This document shows, piece by piece, positions 12,312 to 25,130 of a DNA stretch of 64,000 bases. Source of the stretch: Abelmoschus esculentus (lineage: Eukaryota; Streptophyta; Magnoliopsida; Malvales; Malvaceae). A program made the translations under genes and the position numbers. Each line of letters opens with the position of its first letter. Position 1 is the first letter of the stretch. The stretch is taken from the NCBI GenBank assembly GCA_035048815.1, contig JAUCBN010000042.1, forward strand, positions 8,184,001-8,248,000, given 5' to 3'. The notes under the pieces were generated by a model. It was not told the origin of the DNA and made no database searches. It worked only from the letters and a program-made list of their open reading frames with translations.

Positions 12312-13243
12312 AGGGTACTAGGAATGACAATGGATAAGACTTGGATTAAACTATATAAAGTTCAAATTTAATTCAATTAATAATCAGACTTTTAGATTAA
12401 TTCAAGTTTAAATTTATATCGGACTATATTATATCCAAGCCCGATTTAAATAAAATATTTAAAATCCAAATCCAAATTTAAATATCTATATTCAATTAAT
12501 TTTTTTTTTATTTTTTTAAAGTGAAAGCTCTAAATCTTTAACAAATTTCTTTAAAGATAATAATTATTTTTTATCAAACAAATATTTTAATTAATAACAC
12601 AAATAAATTTAAAAAAATTAAAACTCAATGAACAAATTAAAAAAACTACTTAAACTTTAACTTTAAATAACTAAAACAAAAATCTTACTAGTCTTTAAAA
12701 TAATTGTCTTTACTAATTGTTATATAACATTTAAACTTTAGTCTTTGCCGTATTAGCTATATTTAATTTATTTTTATAATAGTAATTATTTAAAATAAGT
12801 AAAAAGAACAAAAAAAACTCCTACTGCAGCAGTCGCACTTCAAGTGATACAGTGGTAAGAAATTTTTCAAAAAAATCGGTAGAGAAAAGCGTAGAAAGTG
12901 ATATTTAGGGTTAGGTTTTTTTACTTTTATATTTTTTATAAGTTATTGGGCTTTGAATTTATATTTTATTTTAAGATTTATAAATTTTAAATAATTTATT
13001 TTAAAATAAAATATGGATTGAATTTTAGTTCGGATTTGGATCTGGTTAAGACATGGATCGGATTCGGATTATATTCGGATCGGATTCTTGTATAATCCAT
13101 ATTCAATTCATCTTCTATTAGGATTTAAAATTTTTTCGAATTTAAATTCGGATTTTTTTAAATCGGATTTGGATTAATTTTTCTCTTCGGATCAAATCGA
13201 ATTCGGATTAGATACAGATTAAATTATCATTCCTAAGGGTACC
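12312..13243. mobile_element. Non-autonomous TIR element with AGGGTAC flanks
   Basis: Ends are inverted: TAGGAATGACAAT at 12319 and, on the other strand from about 13235, TAGGAATGATAAT. The flanks share AGGGTAC (12312-12318 and 13236-13242), a 7-8 bp target duplication typical of hAT elements. Sub-terminal regions are rich in repeated ggattcgg words, inverted between halves. No coding region. Related to the element at 10388-10925. Confidence 0.6.
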
Positions 13244-13282
13244 GACTCTTAGACTTTATTAAATTAGCAATTTGGCTATTCA

Positions 13283-14090
13283 AAATTTTTAGGCTTAAGG
13301 GTTCAATAAACCCTTAAACTTTTGTGAAAAAATCAATTAAGCCCTTAAACTTTTTTTGCACCCAATAAAACCCTCAAACTCACTAAAAAAATTAATTTAG
13401 CCCTTAAACTGTTATAAAAAATCAATTAAGCCCTTAAACTTTTTTGCATCCAATCAAATCTTCGAACTTAAGAAAAAAATAATAATTTGTCCCTTTGATC
13501 AATTATAACCGTTAACTTTAACGTTTTTTTTTTAATTTTTTAACACTTTTCGCGATAAGATAATACCATTTCTTGTTTTAAGAAATTTTAAAATTTTAAA
13601 AATATATAAAAAATCTAAAAACTTTATAAAAAATATTAAAAATTATAAATTATTTAAAAATATAAAAATATTTTTTATAATTGTAAAGTAATATTTTTTT
13701 TTTATTTTTTAATCTTTTTTAAAAAATATTAATTATCATTTTAAATTAAATTTTGAAATTATTTTTTTTATATTTTAAAAATATATTTTTCATGATTTTT
13801 ATATAATTTTAAAAATTCCTACGAATGAAAAAATAATGTTATTTTGTTGCAACATGTGTTAAAAAATAAAAAAAAGGTTAAAGTTAATTGTTAAAGTTGA
13901 TAAAAGGGTGAAATTGATTTTTTTTCTTGAGTTTGAGGGTTTAATAGGGTGTTAAAAAATTTTAAAGGCTGAATTAATTTTTTTTTTGAGTTTGAGGGTT
14001 TAATTGAGTATAAAAAAATTTAAAGGGCTTAATTGATTTTTTGCAAAAGTTTAAGGGCTTATTGGATCTTTAAACCAAATTTTTAAAATT
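13283..14090. mobile_element. Foldback/MULE-like element with CCCTTAAAC inverted arms
   Basis: The left arm (about 13291-13480) contains repeated blocks of the type aattaagcccttaaacttt. The right arm (about 13900-14084) holds the same blocks inverted (aaagtttaagggctt at 14045-14059). The outer ends match as caataaacccttaaactttt against caataagcccttaaactttt read on the other strand. AAAATTTTT stands at 13282-13290 and 14085-14093 and could be a 9-bp target duplication, but it is low-complexity. The AT-rich centre has no ORF. Confidence 0.7.
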
Positions 14091-14714
14091 TTTAAACAAA
14101 ACTTATTGCTCTTTTGAATATTTTTAATTAAGTCTTCCAAAATATTTAAAAACACTCGTTGAGTCTTATGATTTTTAAAAATTTTAATTAATCTTTATTT
14201 TAAAATAAAACCTTCCATTTATTATTTTGATCTAAATCTCTGAAAAAACTTTAAAAATTTTAATTGATCTCTATTTGAAAAAAAAATAAATTAAAACCTT
14301 CTACTACAATTATTAATTTTTTATCTGAATCTCTAAAAATTTTAAAAAATTATAAACACACTCGTGATTATTTTACCCAGATCCACCAAATATCCAATCA
14401 CTGTTATCAACATTATGTTTACGCCTTATTAATATATCATAAAGCTAAAAGCAACTTAAAATATATTTATGTATTAATGTAAATTGTAATAAAAACTTAA
14501 AATGTGTGAGGATTAATTTAATCGAAGCTTATATTTATTTATGTAAATGAATTATATAATAATTTTTTATATATTAACATAATAAAATATATTTATCATC
14601 GCTTCTTATATACTTATGCTTCATTATGTAAAAACAATGTGTCATATTTTAAATTTTTTTTTTATAGATTTACGTAATAATAATTTTCTTGCAATTAGTA
14701 AATTTATAAAAATA
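14091..14714. other. AT-rich spacer with an imperfect tandem duplication
   Basis: Two imperfect copies of a ~75-90 bp segment (aaaattttaatt...ctaaatctctgaaaa) lie side by side around 14170-14340. No gene seen. Confidence 0.4.
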
Positions 14715-15685
14715 GGCTTAACTCAAAATTTTGAGTTTAAACTATATATATATATATTTTAAAATAAGTATCTAATATTTTTTGTCTGAAATAATTGTCT
14801 AATATTTTTCCATCTGAAACAAGTTTCTAAACTATACATTTTATCTGAAATAAGTGTCTAATATTTTTTTCTGAAATAATTGCATAAAGTTTTATTCTAT
14901 TAGTGTTTTAAGGTAAAACCGTTAAAAAATTTGTTTAACTTATAAATAAGTGCCCAAACTATACATTTTTATGAGATAGGTGCCTAATATATTTTTTTGC
15001 TGAAATAAGTACTTAAAATTTTATTTCGTTAGCGTTTTAAGGTAGCATTGTTAAAAATATATTTTATTTAATACACCTAAATTTCATTTGTTATTAATTT
15101 ATTTTAATATACGAATTATATATATTTTATTTAATTTAGGTCTTAAAGAATTTAAATTAAATAAATTTATATATCAAAATAATTTTTAATATTGTATTTT
15201 ACATTTGTATAAATTTTGAATTTACGCTATATTTTAAAAAAATCGTATTATTTTGTTTAATTCCTAAAATGGTTCGATGTGAACTTTATTTTATCTTACA
15301 AGATTTATTTTTCATTCGGACCTTAGAAAATTAAAAACTGTAACTTCATATTAATATTAAAAGTAATAAATTTTTCAATGATCTAATATAACTTATTCGT
15401 GAAAAAATTATATAGTTTGGACACTTATTTGAGTAAAAAATATATTAGGTAATTATCTTAGAAAAAACTTATAATTTGGGCATTTATTTATAAATTAAAT
15501 AAATTTTTTAACAGTTTTATCTTAAAACACTAATGGAATGAAACTTTAGACACTTATTTCAGCGAGAAAAAAACATTAGCCACATATTTTAAAAAATATA
15601 TAATTTAAACACTTATTTTAATCGAAAAAATATTAAACGTTTATTTTTAAAAAATATATATAGTTTGAATTATTTTTGAGTTAAG
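14715..15685. mobile_element. Large foldback element with ~300-bp inverted arms
   Basis: The left arm from ggcttaactcaaaa (14715) to about 15070 and the right arm from about 15390 to ttttgagttaag (15685) are inverted copies with moderate divergence. Matching blocks include tattagtgttttaaggtaaa on the left, with its inverted copy in ttatcttaaaacactaatgg on the right, and several repeats of the type aataagtgtctaa inside each arm. The centre is AT-rich and without an ORF. The internal repetition of ~45-60 bp motifs in each arm is typical of foldback transposons. Confidence 0.7.
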
Positions 15686-16050
15686 TAATAAAAATATACA
15701 AACTCGCATATAATTTAACAAATATGTTTAACAGTAAAAATTCATAAGCTTGAAAAGCTTACTTATGAGTCTATTTTAAAATAAAAAAAAAGTGAAATAA
15801 TGTAGTCATTCAAAATAAGAAATTATTAAGAAAACTTTACAATAATACAAAAATCTAAATTTTTTTAGAAAGTTATGGGAAAGAAGTTACTAAAACCAGA
15901 AGGTTTTTATAAATAATTTTAAATACATTTTATTGAGTTTAATTATAATACATTAGAGATTTAAATTTAAAAAATAATTATAAATATTTTATATTTATGT
16001 ATTAGATTAATTAATAATTTTTTCTAGTATTTGTGAGGGTATTGAAACGA
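15686..16050. other. AT-rich spacer
   Basis: No gene or recognisable element. It ends where homology to the 3' tail of family-B pol begins. Confidence 0.5.
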
Positions 16051-16126
16051 TTATCAAAGCCCAGTATTAGCATCTCTTTGATCCAGGTAAATTTCGAGTA
16101 TGAAATTTTTATAAGGGGAGGAGAGT

Positions 16127-18269
16127 TGTAACACCCCAATTTTTTCCCAAATTAAAAATCTAATTTCAACTTAAATTCCTAATATGAAACCCTAGGATTT
16201 AGGGATTTTCTAGTGACTAAATTGTTATTTTTAAAAATTTAAGGGAGCTATTGAATTATATTACAATAGATCAGACCATTGTCGGGTAATTTTACCATTT
16301 TTGAAATTGGTAACTCATTTCCCAATCTCATGTTTCAGTTTTATGTCCCTTTTTAAAGTTTTTCTTTCGGATTCAGTTGGAATTAATTTCCCTTTTATTT
16401 TTATTCGGACAAAACAATTATTTAGACGGGAGAAATTGTTCTTCTACCTTTTTTTGAAATTCTCAAGTTATCTCTCTCCTTTTCGTTCAAACCCACATTG
16501 TTGTGGTCTTCAATTCATTTTGGTTGGTGAGTTGTTGGTAAGTAGCCTTTCCTTTTCCTTTTTTGTTCGATAGTGTCTGAGTTTTGAGGTTGATAGTGTT
16601 TGTTTCGAAAATTTTAGATTTAAATGACGATTGAGTCTTCGTTTGAGTTTTGTATTGTTTGATTCGGATTTAAGGGTATTTGTGTTGGTTGAAAATCAAG
16701 TTTGAAATTGAATCAGTTTTGGGGTGTGTTTGAATCGAATCTGGAAGGAAAATAAATTTGAAAATCAATTGAATCGGGGAAATTTGGGGGGTTGGAATTT
16801 TTGAGGGAAAAACTTGGGAAAATCCAACTGACCCAAAACCCGACCCAACCCGTGACCCGAATGATGTCACTATTGATGTAATCATCTGGCGTTATTGTTG
16901 ACATCACCAATTGATGTCAATACCGACATCATCAGTTGACGTCAGTGTTTACGTCATCTACTGCCGTTAGCATTGACCTGTTGGCTCCATCTACTAACGT
17001 AAGCGTTGACCAGTGCTGATGTCAGTGTTGACTTTTTCTACTCAGTCCCACTCTATATTTTTTGACCTCCTGAGTTCGATGGCACTGTCTGTTTTTCAAA
17101 ATACGAACTTGAAGTGTCTTTTTTAGGGCATTTAAGTTCAAATGCTTTACTTGAAAGTTATCTTTATTGGATTCTGAATTGGTTACTATTAGTTTAGGTG
17201 ACGTGAATTCAGATCCCGAGCATCTACCTCATCCTCATCCTGGACGCCCTCTTATTCATCAGTCTTCGGGATACATATTTAAGTTTTGGTTTACTTCTAT
17301 TATGTGTACTTTCCGGTATAGTGGCATAGTAGTGTGTCAAATATTTTGTTACTTGTAGGTTCTACACCTGCTCGATCTAGTGGCAGAGCCGAGTCTAATA
17401 GACGCCATTCTTGACGTTGAGATTCCTATCTCTCCCACTATTCTACTGTTATTCGATGTGTACAGATTCTTTTATATTGTATAAGCATGTTGAGTACTTC
17501 ATTCTGTAAATCTCTGAACATACATCATAATTTCATACTTTATCATTTAATTACATATCTAATCTTGTTTATCATACATACCTCCTGATAGAATGTAAGG
17601 CACATATTTTGATTTTGTATCTATACTTACCGTCTCATTGGTTGGTTTGACTGTTCGGGAAAGTTAGTGATATAATCACTTCTGATCAGTGGCTCCACCT
17701 TTGGGTCGAGACTCCACTTCTGTTCAGTGGCTCCACTTACGGGTCGAGTTTCCACTTTTGTTGGTGTGACGGAGTTAGAGTGGTTCAGGGGAACCTACTA
17801 TTCTGATGACGTTTGGTGTTGGGTGTGTTTCATGCATATATTATATCATCTGCTCTGTTTTGTCATCCTGTTTATCTGTACACTACAAACACGCTAGGCT
17901 CCCAAGCTTACACCCTCTCAGTTTGTGTTTCAGATACTCGATTTAGACCTCGGTACTTGGAGAAGTATCGAATGTGAATTTCTGTTGAACAATATGTTTA
18001 CAATGTTTTTAGTTTAATTTTATTTTTAGTTACTAATTTATGGATCGAACTTTGAACAATTATTTGGATTTACAACTATTATTTATAATTGGGGTTGAAC
18101 TATTTAATTATATTTTTATGTATTATTCAGCATTTTCGAATACCTTCGAATTATATAATTTATCTAAGTGTAGTAATTTTATTATTGAAAACCTAACTTG
18201 AGTCACAAGTGTCTTTAATGTAAATCCTAAGTTTTAATCTATGAAAATAGGTTAAATTTATGGGTTACA
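16127..18269 (+). repeat. LTR of B2
   Basis: 2143 bp with TG...CA ends, preceded by the purine tract ataaggggaggagag. It carries a block rich in TGACGTCA-like and TTGAC motifs at 16861-17035 like the one in the 3' LTR of element B. Confidence 0.8.
16861..17035 (+). promoter_or_regulatory. bZIP/W-box motif cluster in the B2 LTR
   Basis: A diverged tandem repeat of roughly 30 bp in which tgacgtca-, gatgtca- and ttgac-type words recur, including ttgacgtcag and tttacgtcatc. TGACG is the core of plant TGA/bZIP sites and TTGAC of W-boxes. Its position well upstream in the LTR fits an enhancer in U3. Function is inferred. Confidence 0.45.
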
Positions 18270-21200
18270 AGTATACAGATTAATTTCAAATTTTTACCTT
18301 TTTACTCGGTTAAAATTTGAACGGATTCTCTATAAAGCCAATTTGGACATGCACTTTTTAATCCTAATAAAACAACAACCAAATGATATTAAATCAAATT
18401 TTATGATTTCAAATAGTTAATTATGGGATTTTGAACAAAATTATAGAAATTAATCTTAAATTTTAAGTTTTTTACTCGGTTCAAATTCGAACGGATTCTC
18501 TATAAAGTCAATTTAGACATGCACGTTTTAATCGTAATAAAACGATAACCAAATGTTATTAAATAAAATTATATGAGTTTAAATATAATTATGCGCTTTT
18601 GAACAAAATTATACAGATTAATCTAAAATTTTAAGTATCTTACTCGGTTAAATTCGAACAGATTCTATATAAATCCCATTTAGACATTCACGTTTTAATC
18701 CAAACAAAACGACAATCAAATGTTATTAAATCAAATTTTATGATTTCAAATAATTAATTATTGGAGTTTGAACAAAATTACACAGATTAATCACAAATTT
18801 TCAACTTTTAACTTGGTTAAAATTTGGCCCATTTTGACATTCACGTTTTAATCCCAATAAAACGACAACCAATTGTTATAAAATAAAATTTTATGAGTTC
18901 AAATAATTAATTATGGGCTTTTAACAAAATTATATATATTAATCTCAAATTTTTAGTGTTTTTCTCGTTAAAATTCGAATGGGTTCTATAATTTTACAGT
19001 TTAATATATAATATTAAGCTTTTTACTCTGTTAAAATTCAAACGTATTCTCTATAATGCTCAATTAGGCATGTACGTTTTAATCCCAACAAAACAACAAT
19101 CAAATGTTATTAAATTAAATTTTATGAGTTCAAATAGTTAATTATTGGCGTTTGAACAGAATTATATAGATTAATCTCAAATTTTAAGCTTTTTACTAGG
19201 TTAAAATTCGAACGGATTCTCTATAAAACATATTTAGACATGTACATTTTAATCGCAACAAAACGATAACCAAATGTTATTAAATCAAATTTTATGAGTT
19301 CAAATAGTTAATTATGGGCTTTTAAACAAAATTATACAGATTAATCTAAAATCTTCAGCTTTTTACTCGGTTAAAATTCGAACGGATTCTCTATAAAACC
19401 CACTTAGAAAAGCACGTTTTAATCCCAATAAAACGAAAACCAAATGTTATTAAATCAAATTTTATGAGTTCAAAAAGTTAATAATGGTTATTTTAACAAA
19501 TTTATACAAATTAATCTCAAATTTTTAATTTCTTACTTGGTTAAAATTCGAATGAATTCTTTATAAAGCACATTTAGACATGCACGTTTTGATTGCAGCA
19601 AAACTGTAACCAAATATTATTTAATCAAATTTTATGAGTTAAAATAGTTAAATATGGACGTTTGAACAAAATTATACCGAGTAATCTCAAATTTTATGAG
19701 TTCAAATAGTTAAATATTGACGTTTTAATCCCAAAAAACGACAACCAAATTTTATGAGTTCAAATAGTTAATTATGGACTTTTGAAAAAAATTATACAAA
19801 TTAATCTAAAATTTTCAGCATTTTACTCGGTTAAAATTCGAACGGATTCGCTGTAAGGCCCATTTAGAGAAACATGTTTTAATCCCAACACAACGACAAC
19901 CAAATGCTATTAAATAAAATTTTATGAGTTCAAATAGTTTAATATGGGTTTTGAAAATCTTATACAAAATAATTTCAAATTTTTAACTTTTTAGTCGGTT
20001 AAAATTGAACGGATTATCTATAAAGCTCATTTGGACATGCACATTTTAATCCCAATAAAATGACAAACAAATGTTATTAAAATAATTTTATGAGTTAAAA
20101 TAGTTAATTATGAGCTTTTGAAAAAAATATACAATTTAATCTCAAATTTTAAGCTTTTTAGATGGTTAAAATTCGAATGAATTATATATAAAACGTATTT
20201 AAACATAAACGTTTTAATCGCATCAAAACGATAACCAAATATTATTTAATCAAATTTTATATGTTCAAAAAGTTAAATATGATCATTTGAACAAAATTAT
20301 AAAGATTAATCTCAAATTTTAAGCTTTTTACTTGGTTAAAATTAGAACGGATTCTCTATAAAGCTCATTTAGACAAGCACGTTTTAATCTCAACAAAACG
20401 ATAACCAAATGTTATTAAATTAAATTTTAGGAGTTCAAATAGTGAATTATAGATTTTTGAAAAAAATTATACATATTATTCTCAAATTTTCAGCTTTTTA
20501 CTCGGTTAAAATTCGAACGGATTCTCTATAAGACACATTCAGACAAGCACGTTTTAATCCCAATAAAAAGAAAACCAAATGTTATTAAATAAAATTTTAT
20601 GAGTTCAAATAGTTAATTATGGGATTTTGAACAAAATTATACAGATTAATCTCAACTTTTCTGCTTTTTACTCGGTTAAAATTTAAACGGATTCACATGA
20701 ACCATATAGCCTCATCGATAAAGAAACGATTGTTGTTCCTAGAGGCCACGGGTTCGAGCACCAGTGTTGTGTCACAGCTAATTGAGCGAATAATGTTGAA
20801 AGGTTGAGAGTATACTTTGGAACAGATACTACTAACCACTTTAGCTGAATCAAAAAAAAAATTGAACAAATTCTCTCTAAAGCCCATTTGGTCTTGCATG
20901 TTTTAATCCCAACAAAACGATAACCAAATATTTTTAAATCAAATTTTATGAGTTTAAATAGTTAATTATGGGCTTTTGAACAAAATTATAAAGATTAATC
21001 TAAAATTTTCAGTATTTTACTCGGTTAAAATTCGACCAGATTCTCTATAAGGCACATTTAGACAAGCACGTTTTAATCTCATCAACACGACAACAGAATG
21101 CTATTAAATATTTTTTTGAGTTCAAATAGTTAATTATGGACTATTGAACAAAATTATACAGATTAATCTACAATTTTATGTCTTTTACTCGGTTAAAATT

Positions 21201-21552
21201 CGAACGGATTCTCTATAAAACCCGTTTAGACATGAACGTTTTAATCCCCACAAAACGACAACCAAATGTTATTAAATCAAATTTTATGAGTTCAAAAAGT
21301 TAATTATCGGATTATTAACAAAATTATATAGATAAATCTTAAATTTTTAGCTTTTATTCGGTTAAAATTCGAACAAGTTCTCTATAAAGCCCATTTAGAT
21401 ATGCACGATTTAATCGCAACAAAACGATACCGAATGTTCTTAAATCAAATTTTACGATTTCAAATAATTAATTATGGTCTTTTAAACGAAATTTTGCGAA
21501 TTAATCTAAAATTTTCATCTTTTTACTCGGTTAAAATTCGAACGAATTATAA
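18270..21552. repeat. Satellite-like tandem array, ~170-bp monomer, about 18 copies
   Basis: Each copy contains in order: a cagattaatctcaaattt word, ttttactcggttaaaattcg, aacggattctctataaagcc, agacatgcacgttttaatcc, aacaaaacgacaaccaaatg, ttattaaatcaaattttatg, agttcaaatagttaattatg, and a ttttgaacaaaattat word. Successive copies of the 'acggattct' word lie 167-170 bp apart (18321, 18491, 18659 and 19212, 19382, 19552 and 20347, 20517, 20687, for example). Copies are diverged by point changes and small indels, two are shortened, and one is split by a SINE at 20693-20861. No coding capacity. Monomer length is in the range usual for plant centromeric or subtelomeric satellites. Confidence 0.93.
20693..20861 (+). 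mobile_element. tRNA-derived SINE inserted in the ~170-bp array
   Basis: The array monomer is interrupted by about 170 bp unrelated to it. The insert has an A-box-like word (TAGCCTCATCGA at 20707) and a B-box-like word (GGTTCGAGCACC at 20751) at the spacing expected for a pol III promoter, and ends in a run of ten A (20852-20861). Sequence flanking it (aaatttaaacggattc before, aaattgaacaaattc after) is an imperfect direct repeat, as expected for an aged target-site duplication. No tRNA cloverleaf is complete, so it is not a tRNA gene. Confidence 0.75.
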
Positions 21553-23190
21553 TTGAAAAAAATTTAAGACTTCTCACCTTTCTCTCTTTTCTTTCCTCTT
21601 TCCTTGTTCTGCCGCACTCCCCTTCTCCTTTGCTTCTGGAGATCAACCTTGGATTCTACACCATCCACTACCGTCTCAGGAGAGAAGATCTCAAGTTTTT
21701 TCATCACATCCACCGCCACAAATAAGTCGGGTCTCTTCTTTACATGCTTTCAATTTATTTTCATCTTTTTGCTCGCTTTGCGTTCCCATCTGGGTTAGAT
21801 CTTATGGTTTTTCACATCAGGATATTCTTCTTCTGGAGGTTCCATCGTCTTCCACCATAACGTTTCCATCCTCTTTTGGGACTTTTTCGGTCCCGTCTCG
21901 TTGATACTTTTACGTATGGCCGACCCTATATTTCCAAAAGGTTTGTTTTTTTTGCTTCATACTCTCTTTTAGTCAATTCAATGTTTTTTAATCTTTATTT
22001 TATAGACTTGGATCATCTTATTTATTGGATTCTCTTTAATCCAATCACTTACCTTGCTCTTATCGATTCTCTACCACCCTTGCAAGGGGCTTTCCTCATC
22101 ACCATCACTAGTGTATTACGATCAACTCGATTACGGTATATGATTGCTGCTCAGAGGAGGACGGAGGTTGTCCAACCTGTGAGGTCTGTTTCTCTGAACA
22201 GACGTTGGAGTTTAGTACCCTCGAATCTCTGTCACAGTTCTACTACACTGATATGGGTCTCCGTTGAGCTTTTCTGGAGACACTCAACCCTTTTGAAGAG
22301 ATCTTATGGAGACAAACCATAGTTGTACCACTTGGATGCCATTCTAGGCTATCAATTGCTCCTAATAGACAAAGATCATGGATAGTACAACAACAGTTTT
22401 TTGGTACATACATGGGAGGTCACCACTCCATCCTTTCATCCAACTATCAATTTTTGCTCTTTCTATTTCCCTGGTATTGGTTGTTCCCTCCTTTACAATA
22501 CTTAGACCAATCGCTACCTCTAGCAAGCAATAATCAGACGACGTGCAATCATGAACAGGTTCAAGCTCAGATTCTTCTATCAATATCCTTGGTTTACTTT
22601 CGTATGGATTCTGATATAGAGTTCTACTTCAACATAAATATATTGTCCCTATTAATATTAATATATTTTTTAATCTTTAGTGCTTGCAATCTTTATTCTT
22701 TATGTTTCCATGCTTCTTCTCATCTTACCCGTTTTAAGGAGGATTCTTTATGTTTCCATGTTTCCTTGGAAGAAGGATCATGGATTTTGATTTGGAGTTT
22801 TACTGTTACTTGGTCCCCAAGTTCTCTTTTTCAGTCGCGTAATTATCCTCCAGAACCACACATTCTTCTGTGTTGTCCTGCTTTAAGTCTTGGAACTCTT
22901 ATCAGCAGCTTCTGGCGTGTATATGAGCAAGAAACGATCACGAGTGGATCCCCCGATAATGAAACTCCTATATTTTCTCAGAGATGCCTCTTCTACCCAC
23001 CAACCGAAGCCCTAGACCCTATGATAGCAGCTTCGCTTTGTTCAAACTTTCTGCGCACTCTTTGGCGAGTACCTAATGCTATAGAATTAATGTCAGGTAT
23101 GGCTTCTTGTCCCCCAAGGCATTCTCATATCATAGTATTTCATCTCTTTTCTTGTTCTAAACGTGTTCTTGAAGGTCCTACCATTACGTT
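21553..23190. other. Unexplained, relatively GC-rich segment
   Basis: Lies between the ~170-bp array and element B. It is less AT-rich than its surroundings, begins CT-rich (21575-21640), and has an open frame at 22412-23221 (+) whose translation is hydrophobic and compositionally odd and runs into the B LTR, so I do not call it a gene. It could be a decayed LINE or other mobile element, but no domain is recognisable. Confidence 0.4.
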
Positions 23191-25107
23191 AGTAATACCC
23201 CAAAATTTCCCCCCATTTTAAGTCAAATCTCTAATCTAAAAACCCTAGAATTTGGCGGATTTTTAATTCTAACATTAGTGACCATTTTCTCCCCTTTTCT
23301 GTTTTCGTTTGGGGGATTTTTAATTCTAAAAACTTTAAGGTTTTGGTTTGATTATTCAAAAATTTAAGGACTTATTTGGTAATTATACATTTTCTTCTTG
23401 GTAACGTTTTTCTCCCCTTTTTCGTTTTCGTTTTCACGCAGAGAGTTAATCTCTATTTTAAATTCTATTTTAATTTGAGAAGTAACTCATTTGTTATCCA
23501 AAATCGAATCTGTCATTGGGTGCTTGATTTCTATTCGATCGAATCTTATCTGTGGTATCCTTTCCGTCCGGTTTGAGTGAGTTTCGGTAAGTCTCTGTTT
23601 TCTTTTCACTCTTTCGATCTGGTCTGGTGTTGTTAAGGGGTTAGTGTTCAAGTTTGTATGGTGGTTGTTTGAGCCCTGGTGGATCGAGTTGTTCTTTGTT
23701 AAGTGTGTTTGTCTGAATGAGAAAAAGGGTGTTGTAGTTGTTGTTTTCAATTAGTTTTGTAGGGTGTTTATTTGAATGTGGATCGGTTTAAGTTGTTGGT
23801 TTTGAGTCTGAATCATTTAGGGGGTTGTTTCAGTATGTTTTGAATCGAATTAGAGTGAGAATCGAGTCAAAAAGGGGGTTAAAACTCTGAATTAGGCCTG
23901 TTTGGCAGCCGTGAAAAATTTGGGAGTTTTCCAGATTTTCCCAGATTTTCTGGGAAATTCCCATATTTTCTCGGAAAAATCCCAGAACCCGTCTGTGACC
24001 CAACCTAAAATTCCGACCCGTCTGACCTGGAAACTAATGACACTATCCGTTTTTCGAAATTCGAACCCGAAGTGTCGTTTTTAAGGCTTTTAAGTTCAAT
24101 TAGTTATCTAGAAGTTATCTATAAAGGATTCTGAATCAATTTCTATTTGATTCAGGTGACGTGGACTCCGACCCCGAGCAATTGCCTCCTCCTCCTAAAA
24201 GACCTTCTGTTACATGTATTTATATGTTAGTTGCGTAGTAGTGTTTTTAATATTCTATTAATCATAGGTTCTACTCCTGCTCGATCTAGTGGTAGAGCTG
24301 AGTCTAGTAGGCATCATTCTAGACGTTGATCTTCTGCTTCAGGTGTGTTCTCTTCTGTAAATTCTGTTTTTTTAGTATGTTCAGTTTCTGTTAAATCTGT
24401 ATGAACATGCGTCATCCTGACATTATATTTTTGATCCTGATAATTATTATTCTTGCCACCTGTTAGATGTTAAGGCATGCATTCTGATTCTGTATATGCA
24501 TATAACATTTCATCTGGTAGATTATATGAGTACAAGGAAGTTAGTGATTTATCACTTCTGTTCAGTGGCTCCACCTGCGGGTCGAATTTCCACTTCTGTT
24601 GGTGTGATGGAGTTAGAGTGGTTCAGAGGAGCTTACTCTTCTGTTGGTGTTTGGAGTTGGGTGCATTTCATGCATACTTCACATCATCTGCATTATTCTG
24701 TTCTGTAATACTGTTTATCTGTTCTAGAGACACATTAGGCTCCCTAGCTTACATCATTCTAGTTTCTGTTTCAGATACTCGATCATAGATCTCGGTTCTT
24801 GGAGGACTTTGGAACTTGAATTTCTGTTATATCGTACGTTTTATTATTTCAGACTTCTAATTATTTCGGTTAATAATTTGTATCAGACTTTGAATAACTT
24901 TTGATTTTTAGACTGTTTATTATTTGTGGGTTGAATTTGGTATTTTAAATGTTGAATTTTATTTTCAATATTTTTAAATTATTAATTATTTAATAATTTA
25001 TCTGAATTATATTTTAATTTATAAAAACCTTAACTTGTAAATCAAGTTTCTATAAGATAAAATCCTAACTTCTAATCTAAGATATTAGATAAATTTTAGA
25101 GGTTATA
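23191..25107 (+). repeat. 5' LTR of element B
   Basis: 1917 bp, starting agtaataccc (the 3' LTR has tgtaataccc) and ending ggttata where the 3' LTR has cttaca. It lacks the ~200-bp motif-rich block of the 3' LTR; the gap falls near 24015-24040. Confidence 0.85.
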
Positions 25108-25112
25108 TTTAA

Positions 25113-25130
25113 TGGTATCAGAGTCAGGTT
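25113..25130 (+). other. Primer-binding site of element B
   Basis: TGGTATCAGAGTCAGGTT, five bases after the LTR end. It matches the initiator tRNA-Met type primer site, with one change in the core. Confidence 0.8.

Larger units (their letters stand above)
16051..18269 (+). mobile_element. B2: 5'-truncated family-B chromovirus (pol tail, PPT and 3' LTR)
   Basis: 16051-16110 matches the last codons and post-stop region of element B pol (around 31090). A polypurine tract follows (about 16114-16125), then an LTR from TGTAACACCC (16127) to TTACA (18269). The LTR matches the LTRs of element B at many points, for example the ctgctcgatctagtgg block. The rest of the element to the left is missing. 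The right end abuts the ~170-bp tandem array directly. Confidence 0.85.

Noticed and set aside
20693..20899. Possible tRNA gene or short protein on the - strand
   Set aside because: A- and B-box words exist but there is no complete cloverleaf, and an A-tail and flanking repeat indicate a SINE.
22412..23221. 269-codon open frame between the ~170-bp array and element B
   Set aside because: Compositionally odd, no domain, and it runs into the LTR of element B; more likely chance.
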